From contig CAZTQN010000016.1 in the NCBI GenBank assembly GCA_964615765.1, positions 1 through 64,000 of the forward strand: DNA of 64,000 nucleotides, written 5' to 3'. Source of the DNA: CAZTQN01 sp964615765. GTDB lineage: Bacteria > Planctomycetota > Phycisphaerae > Phycisphaerales > UBA1924. Positions 16,128 to 25,070 of this stretch are shown here, in pieces (the stretch's first letter is position 1; each line of letters starts with the position of its first letter). The notes under the pieces were generated by a model. It was given only the letters and a program-made list of their open reading frames with translations, was not told the origin of the DNA and made no database searches. The position numbers were made by a program, and so were the translations under genes.

Positions 16128-17024
16128 ATGCGTGCGATCGGTGAGCGAGCGACAGGGATCAAGGTTCGTGCTGGCGCGGTTCGGAGCGTGGTCGTCGCGG
16201 CGATCGCGGCGGCGGCGATCGGCGGCTCGGGTGCCGCGATGGCCGACACCGTGACGCTCGTGCCCGTGCGGGATACCAGCATTTTCGACATCGGCGACAC
16301 CAGCAACGGCGCGGGGGCGTTCCTGTTCGCGGGGCGCACCGGCGGGCGGGGGGCCGGCACCGTCATGCGGTCGCTTCTCCGGTTTGATCTGGCGAATATC
16401 CCCGCCGGGTCGACGATCACGAGCGTGACGCTGACGCTGCGGCTTGAGCAGGCGGGCAACACGCTGAGCGAGGCGCACGCCCTGCACCGCATGCTCGCCG
16501 CGTGGGACGAAGGGACCTCGCTCGCCGAGGGCGGCACCGGCGCGCCCGCGACGGCGGGCGACGCGACCTGGGCCGACCGGGTCTTCCCCGGGACGGCGTG
16601 GACGACGCCCGGCGGCGACTTTGTCGCCACCCCGAGCGGGACGACCAACATCAGCAACACGACCGCCTCGCCGACCTTCTCCGCCCCCGGAATGGTGCAG
16701 GACGTGCAGGCGTGGGTGAACGACCCGGCGACGAACTTCGGGTGGGTGCTCCGCGGCAACGAGACGCGGCTGCAATCGGCCCGCAAGTTCGGATCCAGCG
16801 AGATCGGCGTGGCCACCAGCTCGCCGCAGTTGACGGTCGTGTTCACGCCGCCCGTGGGCTGCGCGGCTGATTTCAACGGCGTCGGCGGGCTGAGCGTGCA
16901 GGACATCTTCGATTTCCTGACCGCCTGGTTTGCCGGCGAACCCGCGGCGGATTTCAATGACGCGGGCGGGGTGACCGTGCAGGACCTGTTCGACTATCTG
17001 TCGGCGTACTTCACCGGGTGCTGA
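16128..17024 (+). CDS. Secreted DNRLRE-type protein with Gly-Cys dockerin-like tail
   Basis: After a signal peptide (ending near AAMADTV) comes a beta-sandwich of the DNRLRE/carbohydrate-binding-like type: VRDTSIFD, SLLRFDLANIPAGSTITSVTLTL, HRMLAAWDEGTSLAEGG, TWADR, VQAWVNDPATNFGWVLRG. It then ends with two EF-hand-like repeats, DFNGVGGLSVQDIFDFL and DFNDAGGVTVQDLFDYL, and the final residues FTGC. ATG 16128 has GGAGG six bases upstream. It is probably exported and held by its C-terminal module; the ligand is unknown. Confidence 0.8.
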   Translation: MRAIGERATGIKVRAGAVRSVVVAAIAAAAIGGSGAAMADTVTLVPVRDTSIFDIGDTSNGAGAFLFAGRTGGRGAGTVMRSLLRFDLANIPAGSTITSVTLTLRLEQAGNTLSEAHALHRMLAAWDEGTSLAEGGTGAPATAGDATWADRVFPGTAWTTPGGDFVATPSGTTNISNTTASPTFSAPGMVQDVQAWVNDPATNFGWVLRGNETRLQSARKFGSSEIGVATSSPQLTVVFTPPVGCAADFNGVGGLSVQDIFDFLTAWFAGEPAADFNDAGGVTVQDLFDYLSAYFTGC

Positions 17025-17239
17025 TGGCCATCCCGGAGTCCCGAGGCTGCGAAGTTAGGGGCTCTGGGCGTCATAACTGCAAGCCAAAACGCCCCGCGTG
17101 AACGAGTGTTCATCGGGCCGGATCCGTCGCGGCGGCGCGTGCGGATACAGCCCGTCCGCCATGCGGCCCGGGTTCCCGGCGCCGGTGGCGGCGCGTCGGC
17201 GTGATCGTGCGCCGGCGGGGCAGACGAGAGGAGCCGTCG

Positions 17240-19111
17240 ATGATGGGCATGTGCCGCACGCTGCGTTATGGGGCTTTCGTCGTCGCGCTGGCGGGGGCGG
17301 CGGCGGGCGTCACATCGAGCGCGGCGGGCGCTGCGGCGTCGAGCGGGGCGGCGGCGTCCGGCGTGGTTGCGGCGAACGACGCGCCGGTGTTCCGGCCCAT
17401 GCGCGCGGGCGGGCGGCTGGATCTGCGGGCTGCGATCAGCCCCGATGCGCCGGCTCAGGGCGACGCCGCGCCCGGCGAGGGTGCGGCGCTGGTGCTGGAG
17501 ATGGACGGGGGCGTGGTGGCGGCGATGGAAGCGGCCAGCCGCGCCCGCGTGGACGTGCCGATGCCCGACGGCGGGTCGGTGATTGTCGAGGTCGAGCGGT
17601 TCGAGGTGCTCACGCCCGACGCGCAGGTCATCGCGATGACGGACAAGGGGCCGCAGGCGCTGGCCCGCCCGAACGTGCAACTGTGGCGCGGCGTGGTGGA
17701 AGGGCAGGCGGGCAGCCGCGTGTTCCTCGGGCTCGGGCCCGCCGGCACGCAGGGGTTTGTCGTGATGCCCGAGCGGACGATCTCGATCGCGACGGCGGCC
17801 CGGGGCGAACTCGCCGGGCTCACGCTCGCGACGGACGTGGGTGACATGAGCCGCGTGCGCGAGGCGCTGGCGGCGGAGCGGCCCGGGTACCGGCGCTCGC
17901 TGCTCGCGGAGGCGTTCCGCTGCGGCGGGGCGGTGGTCGAACCGGGGACGTACATCCCGCCGACGGACACGGGGGCGGCGGCTCCGGCGCGGGGTGATCG
18001 CGGCGTGACGGGCGACTGTCGCGCGATCCGCGTCGCCGTCGACGCGGACCAGGAGTTCACGCAGACGCGTTTCGGCGGGAACGCGACCGCGTCGAGCGCG
18101 TACATCACGACGCTGATGGCGGCGGTCTCGACGATCTACCGCGCCGACACCGACGTGCAGGTCCTGGTGCCCTTCCTGCGGACGTGGACGACGACCGACC
18201 CGTACACGCAGCCCAACACGGCGACGCAGTTGCCGGAGTTCCGCACGTACTGGCAGGCCAACCGCCCGACGACGCCGCACGATCTGGCCCACCTGCTCTC
18301 GGCCCGCTCGCTGGGCGGCGGGATCGCGTACTTGTCGGGCCTGTGCAGCAACAACAACGGCTACGGCGTGTCGGCGAATCTCAACGGGTCGTTCCCGCTG
18401 CCGGCGCGGGACTTCAACGCGGGCAACTGGGACTTGTACGTGACGGCGCACGAGCTCGGGCACAACTTCTCGAGCGGGCACACGCACGAGTCGGCCGCGT
18501 ACAACCCGATCGTTGACGGGTGCGGCAACGGCGACTGCACCGCCGCGACCCAGGGGCTGGGCACGATCATGTCGTACTGCCACCAGTGCTCGGGCGGGGT
18601 GGCCAACATCGACCTGACGTTCGGCCCGCGGCCGAGCACGAAGGTGCGCAACTACACCTACACCACGGTACCGGCGTGCGGGCTCACGCTCGGGACGCCG
18701 TCGATCGTCTCGGTGGTCGGGCCGACGGGCGCGGCGTGCCGGAACGGGCAGGTCACGATCGCGGCGACGGCGGGCTCGTCGTCGGTGCCGCTGACGTATG
18801 CGTGGTTCCGTGGCACGACGCGCCTGCTGGCGACGACGCCGTCGATCACGGTGTTCCTCAACGCCAGCGCGCCGGGCGAGTACCGCGTCGAGGTCTCCAA
18901 TGGGTGCCAGACGGTGGCCAGCGCGCCGGTGACGGTCGCGATCTGCGTCGGTGATTACAACTGCTCCGGCGGGCAGCCCACGACGCAGGACATCTTTGAC
19001 TTTCTCACCGGCTTCTTCGCCGGCGAGAACGCGGCCGACGTCAACGCCTCCGGCGGCGTGAGCACGCAGGACCTCTTCGATTTCCTGTCGGTCTACTTCC
19101 TGGGGTGCTGA
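17240..19111 (+). CDS. Secreted metzincin-type zinc protease with Ig-like and Gly-Cys dockerin-like domains
   Basis: The protein has a signal peptide, a propeptide-like region of about 220 residues, then a reprolysin-like zinc protease domain. The zinc site is HELGHNFSSGH (H404, E405, H408, H414) with the Met-turn TIMSYCHQC. The usual Gly in the middle of the metzincin motif is Ser here. After it lie an Ig-like domain (about residues 480-575) and the paired EF-hand tail (TTQDIFDFLTGFFAGE ... STQDLFDFLSVYFLGC). GAGGAG six bases before ATG 17240 sets the start. It is likely an extracellular peptidase; the target is unknown. Confidence 0.85.
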   Translation: MMGMCRTLRYGAFVVALAGAAAGVTSSAAGAAASSGAAASGVVAANDAPVFRPMRAGGRLDLRAAISPDAPAQGDAAPGEGAALVLEMDGGVVAAMEAASRARVDVPMPDGGSVIVEVERFEVLTPDAQVIAMTDKGPQALARPNVQLWRGVVEGQAGSRVFLGLGPAGTQGFVVMPERTISIATAARGELAGLTLATDVGDMSRVREALAAERPGYRRSLLAEAFRCGGAVVEPGTYIPPTDTGAAAPARGDRGVTGDCRAIRVAVDADQEFTQTRFGGNATASSAYITTLMAAVSTIYRADTDVQVLVPFLRTWTTTDPYTQPNTATQLPEFRTYWQANRPTTPHDLAHLLSARSLGGGIAYLSGLCSNNNGYGVSANLNGSFPLPARDFNAGNWDLYVTAHELGHNFSSGHTHESAAYNPIVDGCGNGDCTAATQGLGTIMSYCHQCSGGVANIDLTFGPRPSTKVRNYTYTTVPACGLTLGTPSIVSVVGPTGAACRNGQVTIAATAGSSSVPLTYAWFRGTTRLLATTPSITVFLNASAPGEYRVEVSNGCQTVASAPVTVAICVGDYNCSGGQPTTQDIFDFLTGFFAGENAADVNASGGVSTQDLFDFLSVYFLGC

Positions 19112-19122
19112 GCCTCACCGCG

Positions 19123-19710
19123 TCACCGAGCCGGCGCGGCGGCCGGCGTGAACTTGAACACCAGGTTCTGCGGGCGGCCGTTGTGCTCGCTCTCGATGTG
19201 GATCTCCATGCCGGTCGCGGTCCGCCGGTAGATCTGGCGTCCCGGGCGCGTCTGGTCGGCGGCGGGGGCGCGTTCGAAGATGATCTCGCGCTCGCTCGCC
19301 GCGATGAGGCGGTACGGCTCGGGCGCGGGCTGCGGCTCCCAGGCCCGCTGGTCGGTGTTGAAGTGGCGCAGGCGCAGCTCGAGCGGGGCGGCGGGGTCGG
19401 TTGGGCCGGCCGCGATGGTGAGCAGTTCCATGAACACGGGCTTGCCCGCCTTGCTCATGCGGAAGGTGCCGAGCATCAGGCCGTCACGCGGCGCGGACCA
19501 GCGCTCGCTGTACCACGTATCGCCGGCGCCGCCTTCCCAGCCCAGCGCGGGCTCGGCGAGCCAGGCGACAGGCGCGAGCGGGCCGGCGTCGCGGGCGAGC
19601 GCGGCGGGTTCGGTCTGATCGGGACGCGATGACGTTGCGCACCCGGAGAGCAGCGCGGCGAGCGCGATGACGGGCACGCGCGGAAGTGAGGCGTGACGGA
19701 GTGACGGCAT
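19123..19710 (-). CDS. Lipoprotein with DUF6265-like domain
   Basis: A short signal ends in the lipobox LLSGC, so the 195-residue protein is probably anchored by lipid. The body resembles DUF6265: PVAWLAEPALGWEGG, YSERWSAPRDGLMLGTFRMSKAGKPVFMELL and a beta-rich remainder. Function is unknown for this family. It is convergent with the metalloprotease gene, with 11 bases between stops, and 56 bases downstream of the TerB-like gene on its own strand. Confidence 0.7.
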   Translation of the reverse strand: MPSLRHASLPRVPVIALAALLSGCATSSRPDQTEPAALARDAGPLAPVAWLAEPALGWEGGAGDTWYSERWSAPRDGLMLGTFRMSKAGKPVFMELLTIAAGPTDPAAPLELRLRHFNTDQRAWEPQPAPEPYRLIAASEREIIFERAPAADQTRPGRQIYRRTATGMEIHIESEHNGRPQNLVFKFTPAAAPAR

Positions 19711-19766
19711 GGCACGTGCTCCAGCGCGAGGATCGGGCGCGGTCGGTGCGGTCAGGCGGGAGTGGT

Positions 19767-20795
19767 TCAGACCCCGCCGCCTCGGATGAGACGGAGCACG
19801 CTGGCCGGGTTGAGCGAGCGGGCCTGGGCCTGGATCTGCGGGGCGACCTGCTCGAAGAGCTGGCGGGCCTGCACGGACTCTTTGCTGAACAGGGTTTGCA
19901 GGTCGATCGCAGAGAGCGTGCGTCCGCCGGCGTAGTACTGCTTGGCGACTTTGCCAAGGGCGTACGTGGTGGCGAAGGTGACGGCGGCGCCGGCGGCGGT
20001 TTGGCCGACACGGTTGGCGGTCTTGCTGCCCCCGCCGAAGATCCCGCCGGCGGCGCGGCCGAGCAGCCCGCCGACGAGCCGTCGCGCGTATCCCTCAAAG
20101 ACCTGGGAGGTGATGCCGACGCCGACGGTCGCGAGCAGGTCCTTGATGTGCCCGGTGTCGAGCGTGTATCCGAACTCCTTGCCGACGGCGTACACCATCT
20201 TGGTTTGCAGCGGGATGATGGCCATGCTGGCGAGCGTCTGCGGGAGCAGTTCGAGCGCGGCGGTCAGGATGGCGTAGGTCTGGATGGTCGAGTCGGCCTC
20301 GGCGTGGGCTTTGGCCTTGGGGTCGCTGGTCGCCGCGGCGTGCGCGGGCAGGCGCGGGGGTACCAGCGCGGGCTCGGCCTCGACGGAGCCGGCGGCGAGC
20401 GTGTCGGTCGCGTTGACGACGCGGGCGGCGACGGCCGGGTCAAGCTGCAGAGCCGTGGTGAGAGCCGTCAGGAACTCGGATTCCGACTCACTGACGACGC
20501 CGTCGGCGTTGACGAGCCCGACGGCCATCTCGTAGGTCTGCTCGCGCAGGTCGGCGTGGTCGATCTCGGCGGCCTCGGCTTGAAGCGTCGTGCCGAAGAT
20601 CTGCACGCGCCGGAAGACCGCGTCGCCCGCTTCCGCCGAGCCGGTCAACTGAGCGGTGATCTGGCGGAGGCGCTGGCGCTCGGCGTCGTCGGTCTTGCCG
20701 TCGGCCATGGCGGCCATCAGGCAGATGGTGACGACGGCGTCGCGCTCGCGCAGGGTCAACGGAACGACGCCTTGGCCGGTGGTCGGGGTGCTCAT
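19767..20795 (-). CDS. TerB-like domain fused to DUF697-type membrane-associated domain
   Basis: Residues 15-140 are helical and resemble TerB-type acidic domains (REQTYEMAVGLVNADGVVSESESEFL). After an Ala/Pro linker, residues 190-310 resemble DUF697/YcjF (IIPLQTKMVYAVGKEFGYTLDTGHIKDLLATVG, GQTAAGAAVTFATTYALGKVA) with amphipathic or membrane helices. DUF697 is often joined to GTPases; none is present here. ATG 20795 is the start. TerB families are linked to stress and tellurite resistance, but the role of this fusion is unknown. Confidence 0.7.
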   Translation of the reverse strand: MSTPTTGQGVVPLTLRERDAVVTICLMAAMADGKTDDAERQRLRQITAQLTGSAEAGDAVFRRVQIFGTTLQAEAAEIDHADLREQTYEMAVGLVNADGVVSESESEFLTALTTALQLDPAVAARVVNATDTLAAGSVEAEPALVPPRLPAHAAATSDPKAKAHAEADSTIQTYAILTAALELLPQTLASMAIIPLQTKMVYAVGKEFGYTLDTGHIKDLLATVGVGITSQVFEGYARRLVGGLLGRAAGGIFGGGSKTANRVGQTAAGAAVTFATTYALGKVAKQYYAGGRTLSAIDLQTLFSKESVQARQLFEQVAPQIQAQARSLNPASVLRLIRGGGV

Positions 20796-20830
20796 GCGGG
20801 ATTGTAGAAAGGCCGCACGGCGCGCCGCGC

Positions 20831-21712
20831 TTACGGCTTGGGCGCGGGCGTGGCGGGCGGGGGGGTGATCTCGAACGTCAGCGAGGCCCACACGCTCTCC
20901 CAGTCGGCCTCGCCGCCGGGCGCGGCCCGGGTCATGTGGACCGCGTTGATCAGCCACACGCCGGCGCTGGCCAGGGGGAAGCGGACGACGCCCGACGCAT
21001 CGGTGCGGGCGCTGGTGGAGGCCTTTGCGTCCGCCGCGGATACGGCGCGGACGAGCGTGTCGGCGAGCGGTCGCCCGTCGCGCGTCAGCACGAACGCGGC
21101 TTCCTGACCGGGCGATAGACGGGCCGGGTCGACCGTCGGCGTGAGTTCGAGCGTGAGCCCGACGGGCGTGGTGGCGCGATCTGAGGTGGGTGCGGCGGCG
21201 CCGTCCGCCGGTTCGCCGGCGTGCACGATCGCCTTGGCGGCCCGCGAGAACGCCTCGCGTCCGGGCGCGGCGGATTCCTTGAGCTTCGCGCGCTCGGCGA
21301 CGATCGCGTCGAGGCCTTCTTCTTTGAGGTAACTCTCGAACTTGGCGGCGTCGAGCGTGAGGGTCTTGGGCGTGTTGCGGTAGGCGAGCACGTGCGGGCC
21401 GGGGGAGGCGACGCGGAGCAGGCCCGCCGCGGTGTCGCCGTTGCGGCCGACGATCGGCACGCCGCCTGATGGGCCGGAGGTCTCGGGCCCGAAGTGCGCG
21501 AACAGCGCGATGCGGCTGTCATCGCGCGGGACCTTCTCGCCGGGGAAGCCGTGGCCGTTGTGCAGTTCGATCGCCAGGCCGGTGTTCACCTGCGGGCGGT
21601 AGGTGCGCGGGCTAATCCAGAACTCGTGCGCCAGGGCGGAGGTGGTCAGCGCGAACGCCGCGAAGAGCGCGGCCCCGCGGCGGAGAGAGAGCGATCGGTG
21701 GGTGCGTGGCAT
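20831..21712 (-). CDS. DUF4198 periplasmic protein
   Basis: A signal peptide ending ALTTSALA is followed by HEFWISPRTY, the mark of DUF4198 proteins, and an extended beta-rich body with a carboxypeptidase-like repeat near the C-terminus (DASGVVRFPLASAGVWLI). Some DUF4198 proteins are linked to nickel or cobalt uptake; no transporter is nearby here. It lies 98 bases downstream of the DUF4331 gene on the same strand and is probably co-transcribed with it. Confidence 0.8.
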   Translation of the reverse strand: MPRTHRSLSLRRGAALFAAFALTTSALAHEFWISPRTYRPQVNTGLAIELHNGHGFPGEKVPRDDSRIALFAHFGPETSGPSGGVPIVGRNGDTAAGLLRVASPGPHVLAYRNTPKTLTLDAAKFESYLKEEGLDAIVAERAKLKESAAPGREAFSRAAKAIVHAGEPADGAAAPTSDRATTPVGLTLELTPTVDPARLSPGQEAAFVLTRDGRPLADTLVRAVSAADAKASTSARTDASGVVRFPLASAGVWLINAVHMTRAAPGGEADWESVWASLTFEITPPPATPAPKP

Positions 21713-21810
21713 GACGTGGTTCCAGAGAGAATGAGAGAGAGAGGCGGCAAGAGGGTGAGAAACGGACGCCGAGCCGCAAGGCCCGGACGCCCGCGGGTCG
21801 ATTTTTGTCG

Positions 21811-23259
21811 TCAGGGCACGGGCAGCGTGTTCGGCGAGAAGGACACGGGCGTGCGGAGGTAGGGGAACTGCTCGTCGAAGAAGGAGTCATCGAGGAACGC
21901 GCCGTCGGTGAGGGGCAGGGCGCGGCTGGGGGCGCACGCCGTGTCGGCGATCAGCGCGCCCGCCACCACGCGCAGCTCGATGTCGACGACATCGTCGCCG
22001 GGGCGCCGGCCGTTGGGGAAGCCGGAGGTGTCGGCCCCGAGTGCGCCGAGGCGGCTCTGCTGGCCTTTGGGGCGCGGCGCGATCTCGACGTTCAGGCGGG
22101 TCATCTCGGCCGGGCGAACGCCCACGGGCTGGTTCAGCCCGGGCACGCCGGTGAGGAAGGCCTGCACCAGGTCGTTGCGCGGCAGGCACGGGGGCGTGAA
22201 CGCCGCCGGGAACAGCGCGTTGAGCAGCAGCGGGAGCGACGGGTTGGTCACGTAGTTCGCGAACTGGGCGTCGTCGCGCGGGTGCGAGGCGTTGAAGAGG
22301 TTCTTGTCGCGCAGGCCGATGACGAGCTCGTTCACCAGCGGCATGCCCAGGCGCGAGACCTGCACGAAATCGCCGCTGGAGAGGTTCGGGACGGCGAAGG
22401 TGGGGCGATCGATGAGCGTGCGCGTGCGGGGCAGGCTCGCCGTCGTCCACGCGCCGATGACGCGCGCACGCCGCTGACGCAGGAACGAGATGGGCACTTC
22501 CACCGCGATGGTCGTGATGTTGTTGGTCGCGAGCGTGTCGGCCTTGCCGTTCTCCGGGCCGACGGGGTTGAGGTTGACAAGGTCGAAGACTTCGCCGAGG
22601 TTCACGACGAAGGGGTCCTTGCGCTGGCCGACGAAAATGCGGCCCGGGGCGTCGGCCCGCGGCAGGTCGACATCGTGAATGAACGAGCGGGCGTAGGCCT
22701 CGTAATCGGGGATGGACTTGGCGCCGATGTGGTCGACGGGCTTGCCGAAGTTGCGGGCGCCCTGGGCGTCGCTGAGGCGGATGGTGCGCGGCGACGGGCC
22801 GTCGTGGAACGTCACATCGACGGTGTACGTCTCGCGCACGTTCTGGCCCGAGCGGTCCATCGCGGAGATGGGGGCGATGTTGATCAGCGGGACGAAGACG
22901 TTGAGATTGCCGACGGGGACGAAGAGGTTGCGGTTGATGGTGTTGAAGCGGAACGTGAGGGTGATGTCCTCGCGGGCGTCGGCGTCGTTGTCGAAGTGGA
23001 TCTGATAGAGGGCGTCGTCGTCCATGGTGAAGAAGTTGGGCCCGCCGTAGGGTGTCTGGAAGGGCTGGTAGTTGGCGATGACGGTGACGAATCCGGCCCG
23101 CCCGGGCTCGTAGGAGCGGAACATGTAGAAGTCGGTGGCGTCGACCTTGGGCATCGCGGTGATGCCGGGGGCTTCGCGGTGGCTGGAGGCAGCGGCGCAC
23201 GCGGCGATCGCGCCGGTACCCGCGCAGGCGATGAGAACTCGGATGGTGAGCGCTGACAC
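21811..23259 (-). CDS. DUF4331 secreted protein
   Basis: The mature protein begins ASSHREAPGI and continues PKVDATDFYMFRSYEPGR, both typical of DUF4331, followed by a large beta-rich body (482 residues). GTG 23259 is chosen because AAAGGGAG lies six bases upstream and gives a clean signal peptide (IRVLIACAGTGAIAACAAA). DUF4331 proteins are exported and of unknown function. Together with the DUF4198 gene it forms a two-gene unit. Confidence 0.85.
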   Translation of the reverse strand: MSALTIRVLIACAGTGAIAACAAASSHREAPGITAMPKVDATDFYMFRSYEPGRAGFVTVIANYQPFQTPYGGPNFFTMDDDALYQIHFDNDADAREDITLTFRFNTINRNLFVPVGNLNVFVPLINIAPISAMDRSGQNVRETYTVDVTFHDGPSPRTIRLSDAQGARNFGKPVDHIGAKSIPDYEAYARSFIHDVDLPRADAPGRIFVGQRKDPFVVNLGEVFDLVNLNPVGPENGKADTLATNNITTIAVEVPISFLRQRRARVIGAWTTASLPRTRTLIDRPTFAVPNLSSGDFVQVSRLGMPLVNELVIGLRDKNLFNASHPRDDAQFANYVTNPSLPLLLNALFPAAFTPPCLPRNDLVQAFLTGVPGLNQPVGVRPAEMTRLNVEIAPRPKGQQSRLGALGADTSGFPNGRRPGDDVVDIELRVVAGALIADTACAPSRALPLTDGAFLDDSFFDEQFPYLRTPVSFSPNTLPVP

Positions 23260-23573
23260 GGCGGACTCCCTTTCAAAACCCGGCAGCCGCCCCCCGGCGG
23301 CGGTCCCGCCTGCCCCGGAGAACCCGAGGCCGACCGACCGTGGCGGACTACGTGCCCCGAACCGCGGCGGATTGCGATGTGTCCCGCGCGCCGAGCCCCG
23401 GTGTTGTCGGCGGGTCGGGTGAGGGGGCGTCCGGTCCGGCGGATCACCGGGAAGCGGGGAAGTGAGCCCCGGCGCGGGAAACCGCTGGCCGCGGGGCGGT
23501 TCGTGTGTCAGGCTTCCGTCCGTTACTGCCCGATCCGTACCGCCGCACGACACCCAAACCAGGACCCGCCGCC
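23260..23573. other. Divergent intergenic region, 314 bases
   Basis: This region separates the DUF4331 gene from the secreted repeat protein. Apart from the ribosome binding site of the DUF4331 gene (near 23266-23274) I see no gene, strong promoter match or clear RNA structure. It must carry promoters for both directions. Confidence 0.5.
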
Positions 23574-25070
23574 ATGCGCACCGCCGCCCGCATCCGTCTA
23601 TCGCTCGCGATGTTGCTCGTGAGCGGGACGGCGTCCGCCGTCTTCGCCCAGCCGACGGTCACCGTCCGCCCGCTGGTGCTCGCGGGCGATTCATACCTGA
23701 ACGCGCTGATCGCCACTAACTTCGGGGCGTCGGAGAACTTCGCGATCAACAACGACGGCATCTGGCTCATCGAGTCCGACACCGACCTGCCGGACACCAA
23801 CACCGATGGGCTGGTCATCCGCGGCGACGCCTCGCCCACCAGCACCGGGCTGCCGGGCACCGTGCTGTTCCAGGAAGGCCAGGCCATCGACCCCGCGCCA
23901 GCGACGCTCGGGAGTTTTGACGCGATCACGATCAACGCGGCTGGCAACTCGGCGTTTAACTTCTTCCTCGACGGGCTGACCACCTCGACCGACTCGGGGA
24001 TCTACTACAACAGCACGCCGGTGATCCCGGAAGGTTCGACGGCGACCGCGGCCGGTCTGAGTCCCGCCACGCCGTACATCGGGTTCTTCGAAGCCCGCAT
24101 CAACGACGCGGGGCAGCTGCTGGCGCTCGCGTCGGTGGATGATCCGGGCATTGCGTCGACGGTCGACCGCGCCGTGGTGCTGGTGAACAGCCCGGCATTG
24201 GGTGTCGCCGCGCCGCAGACGCTGCTGCTGCGCGAAGGCAGCGAGATCGTCACCGGGCGCTTCCTGGCGGACGTGGACACGGGCCCGCACAGCATGGCCT
24301 TCGCCGGGACCGCCACGCCGCGCGTGCTGATGGTCGGCGACCTCGACGGCGCGACCACCGACGACAGCGTGCTGATCAACTGGAACGGCACGGGATGGGA
24401 CGTGCTGGCCCGCGAGGGCGAAGCGTCTGTCGTCGCCGGGCGCAACTGGGGCTCGTTCGGTTCGGCCCCGGTCGACATCAACAACGCCGGGCAGTGGGTC
24501 GTTCGGGCCGACCTGGACGGCGCGACGACCGACGACGCGGTCCTCGTGAAGAGCGGCGGCGTGGTCGTGGCCCGCGAGGGCTCGCCCGTGCCCGGGCTGC
24601 CCGAGTTCAACGTCGTCAGCTTCGGCACCGGCGCGCTGCGCATCGATGACGTCGGGCGCGTCTTCTACTTCGCGCAGTTCAGCGAAACCGACACCACCCG
24701 CAACACCGGCCTGTTCGTCGACAGCCGCGTGCTGGTCCGCAAGGGCGTCACGACGCTCGCCTCCGGCGAGGTGATCACCGACATCTCCAACGTGCAGGAC
24801 AACTTCGCGATCTCGCCGAACGGGTCGTACCTTCTGTTCGAAGGCACGGCGACCGACCCGGTGTCGCTCGTCGCCCGCCGCGGCACGTTCCTGGTCACGC
24901 TCCGCTGCCTGGGCGATTTCAACGCCAGCGGCTCCGTGACGGTGCAGGACATCTTCGACTTCCTGACCGCGTTCTTCGCCGGCGACATCTCGGCCGACGT
25001 CAACGGGCAGGGCGGCGTGTCCACGCAAGACATCTTTGACTTCCTGACCCTCTGGTTCGGGGGCTGCTGA
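23574..25070 (+). CDS. Secreted protein with IN-x-x-G repeats and Gly-Cys dockerin-like tail
   Basis: A signal peptide (residues 1-25, ending AVFAQ) is followed by repeated beta-strand units containing INNDG, INAAG, INDAG, INNAG and IDDVG, spaced 45-100 residues apart, probably a propeller-like domain of unknown function. It ends with two EF-hand-like repeats (SVTVQDIFDFLTAFFAG and GVSTQDIFDFLTLWFGGC). ATG 23574 gives the signal peptide, with AGGA upstream. Its stop overlaps the next start as TGATG, so the two exported proteins are co-translated. Confidence 0.75.
   Translation: MRTAARIRLSLAMLLVSGTASAVFAQPTVTVRPLVLAGDSYLNALIATNFGASENFAINNDGIWLIESDTDLPDTNTDGLVIRGDASPTSTGLPGTVLFQEGQAIDPAPATLGSFDAITINAAGNSAFNFFLDGLTTSTDSGIYYNSTPVIPEGSTATAAGLSPATPYIGFFEARINDAGQLLALASVDDPGIASTVDRAVVLVNSPALGVAAPQTLLLREGSEIVTGRFLADVDTGPHSMAFAGTATPRVLMVGDLDGATTDDSVLINWNGTGWDVLAREGEASVVAGRNWGSFGSAPVDINNAGQWVVRADLDGATTDDAVLVKSGGVVVAREGSPVPGLPEFNVVSFGTGALRIDDVGRVFYFAQFSETDTTRNTGLFVDSRVLVRKGVTTLASGEVITDISNVQDNFAISPNGSYLLFEGTATDPVSLVARRGTFLVTLRCLGDFNASGSVTVQDIFDFLTAFFAGDISADVNGQGGVSTQDIFDFLTLWFGGC

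Noticed and set aside
23420..23573. Cobalamin-type riboswitch upstream of the secreted repeat protein
   Set aside because: Some short G/C-rich pieces looked suggestive, but the conserved B12-box and core could not be found on either strand.
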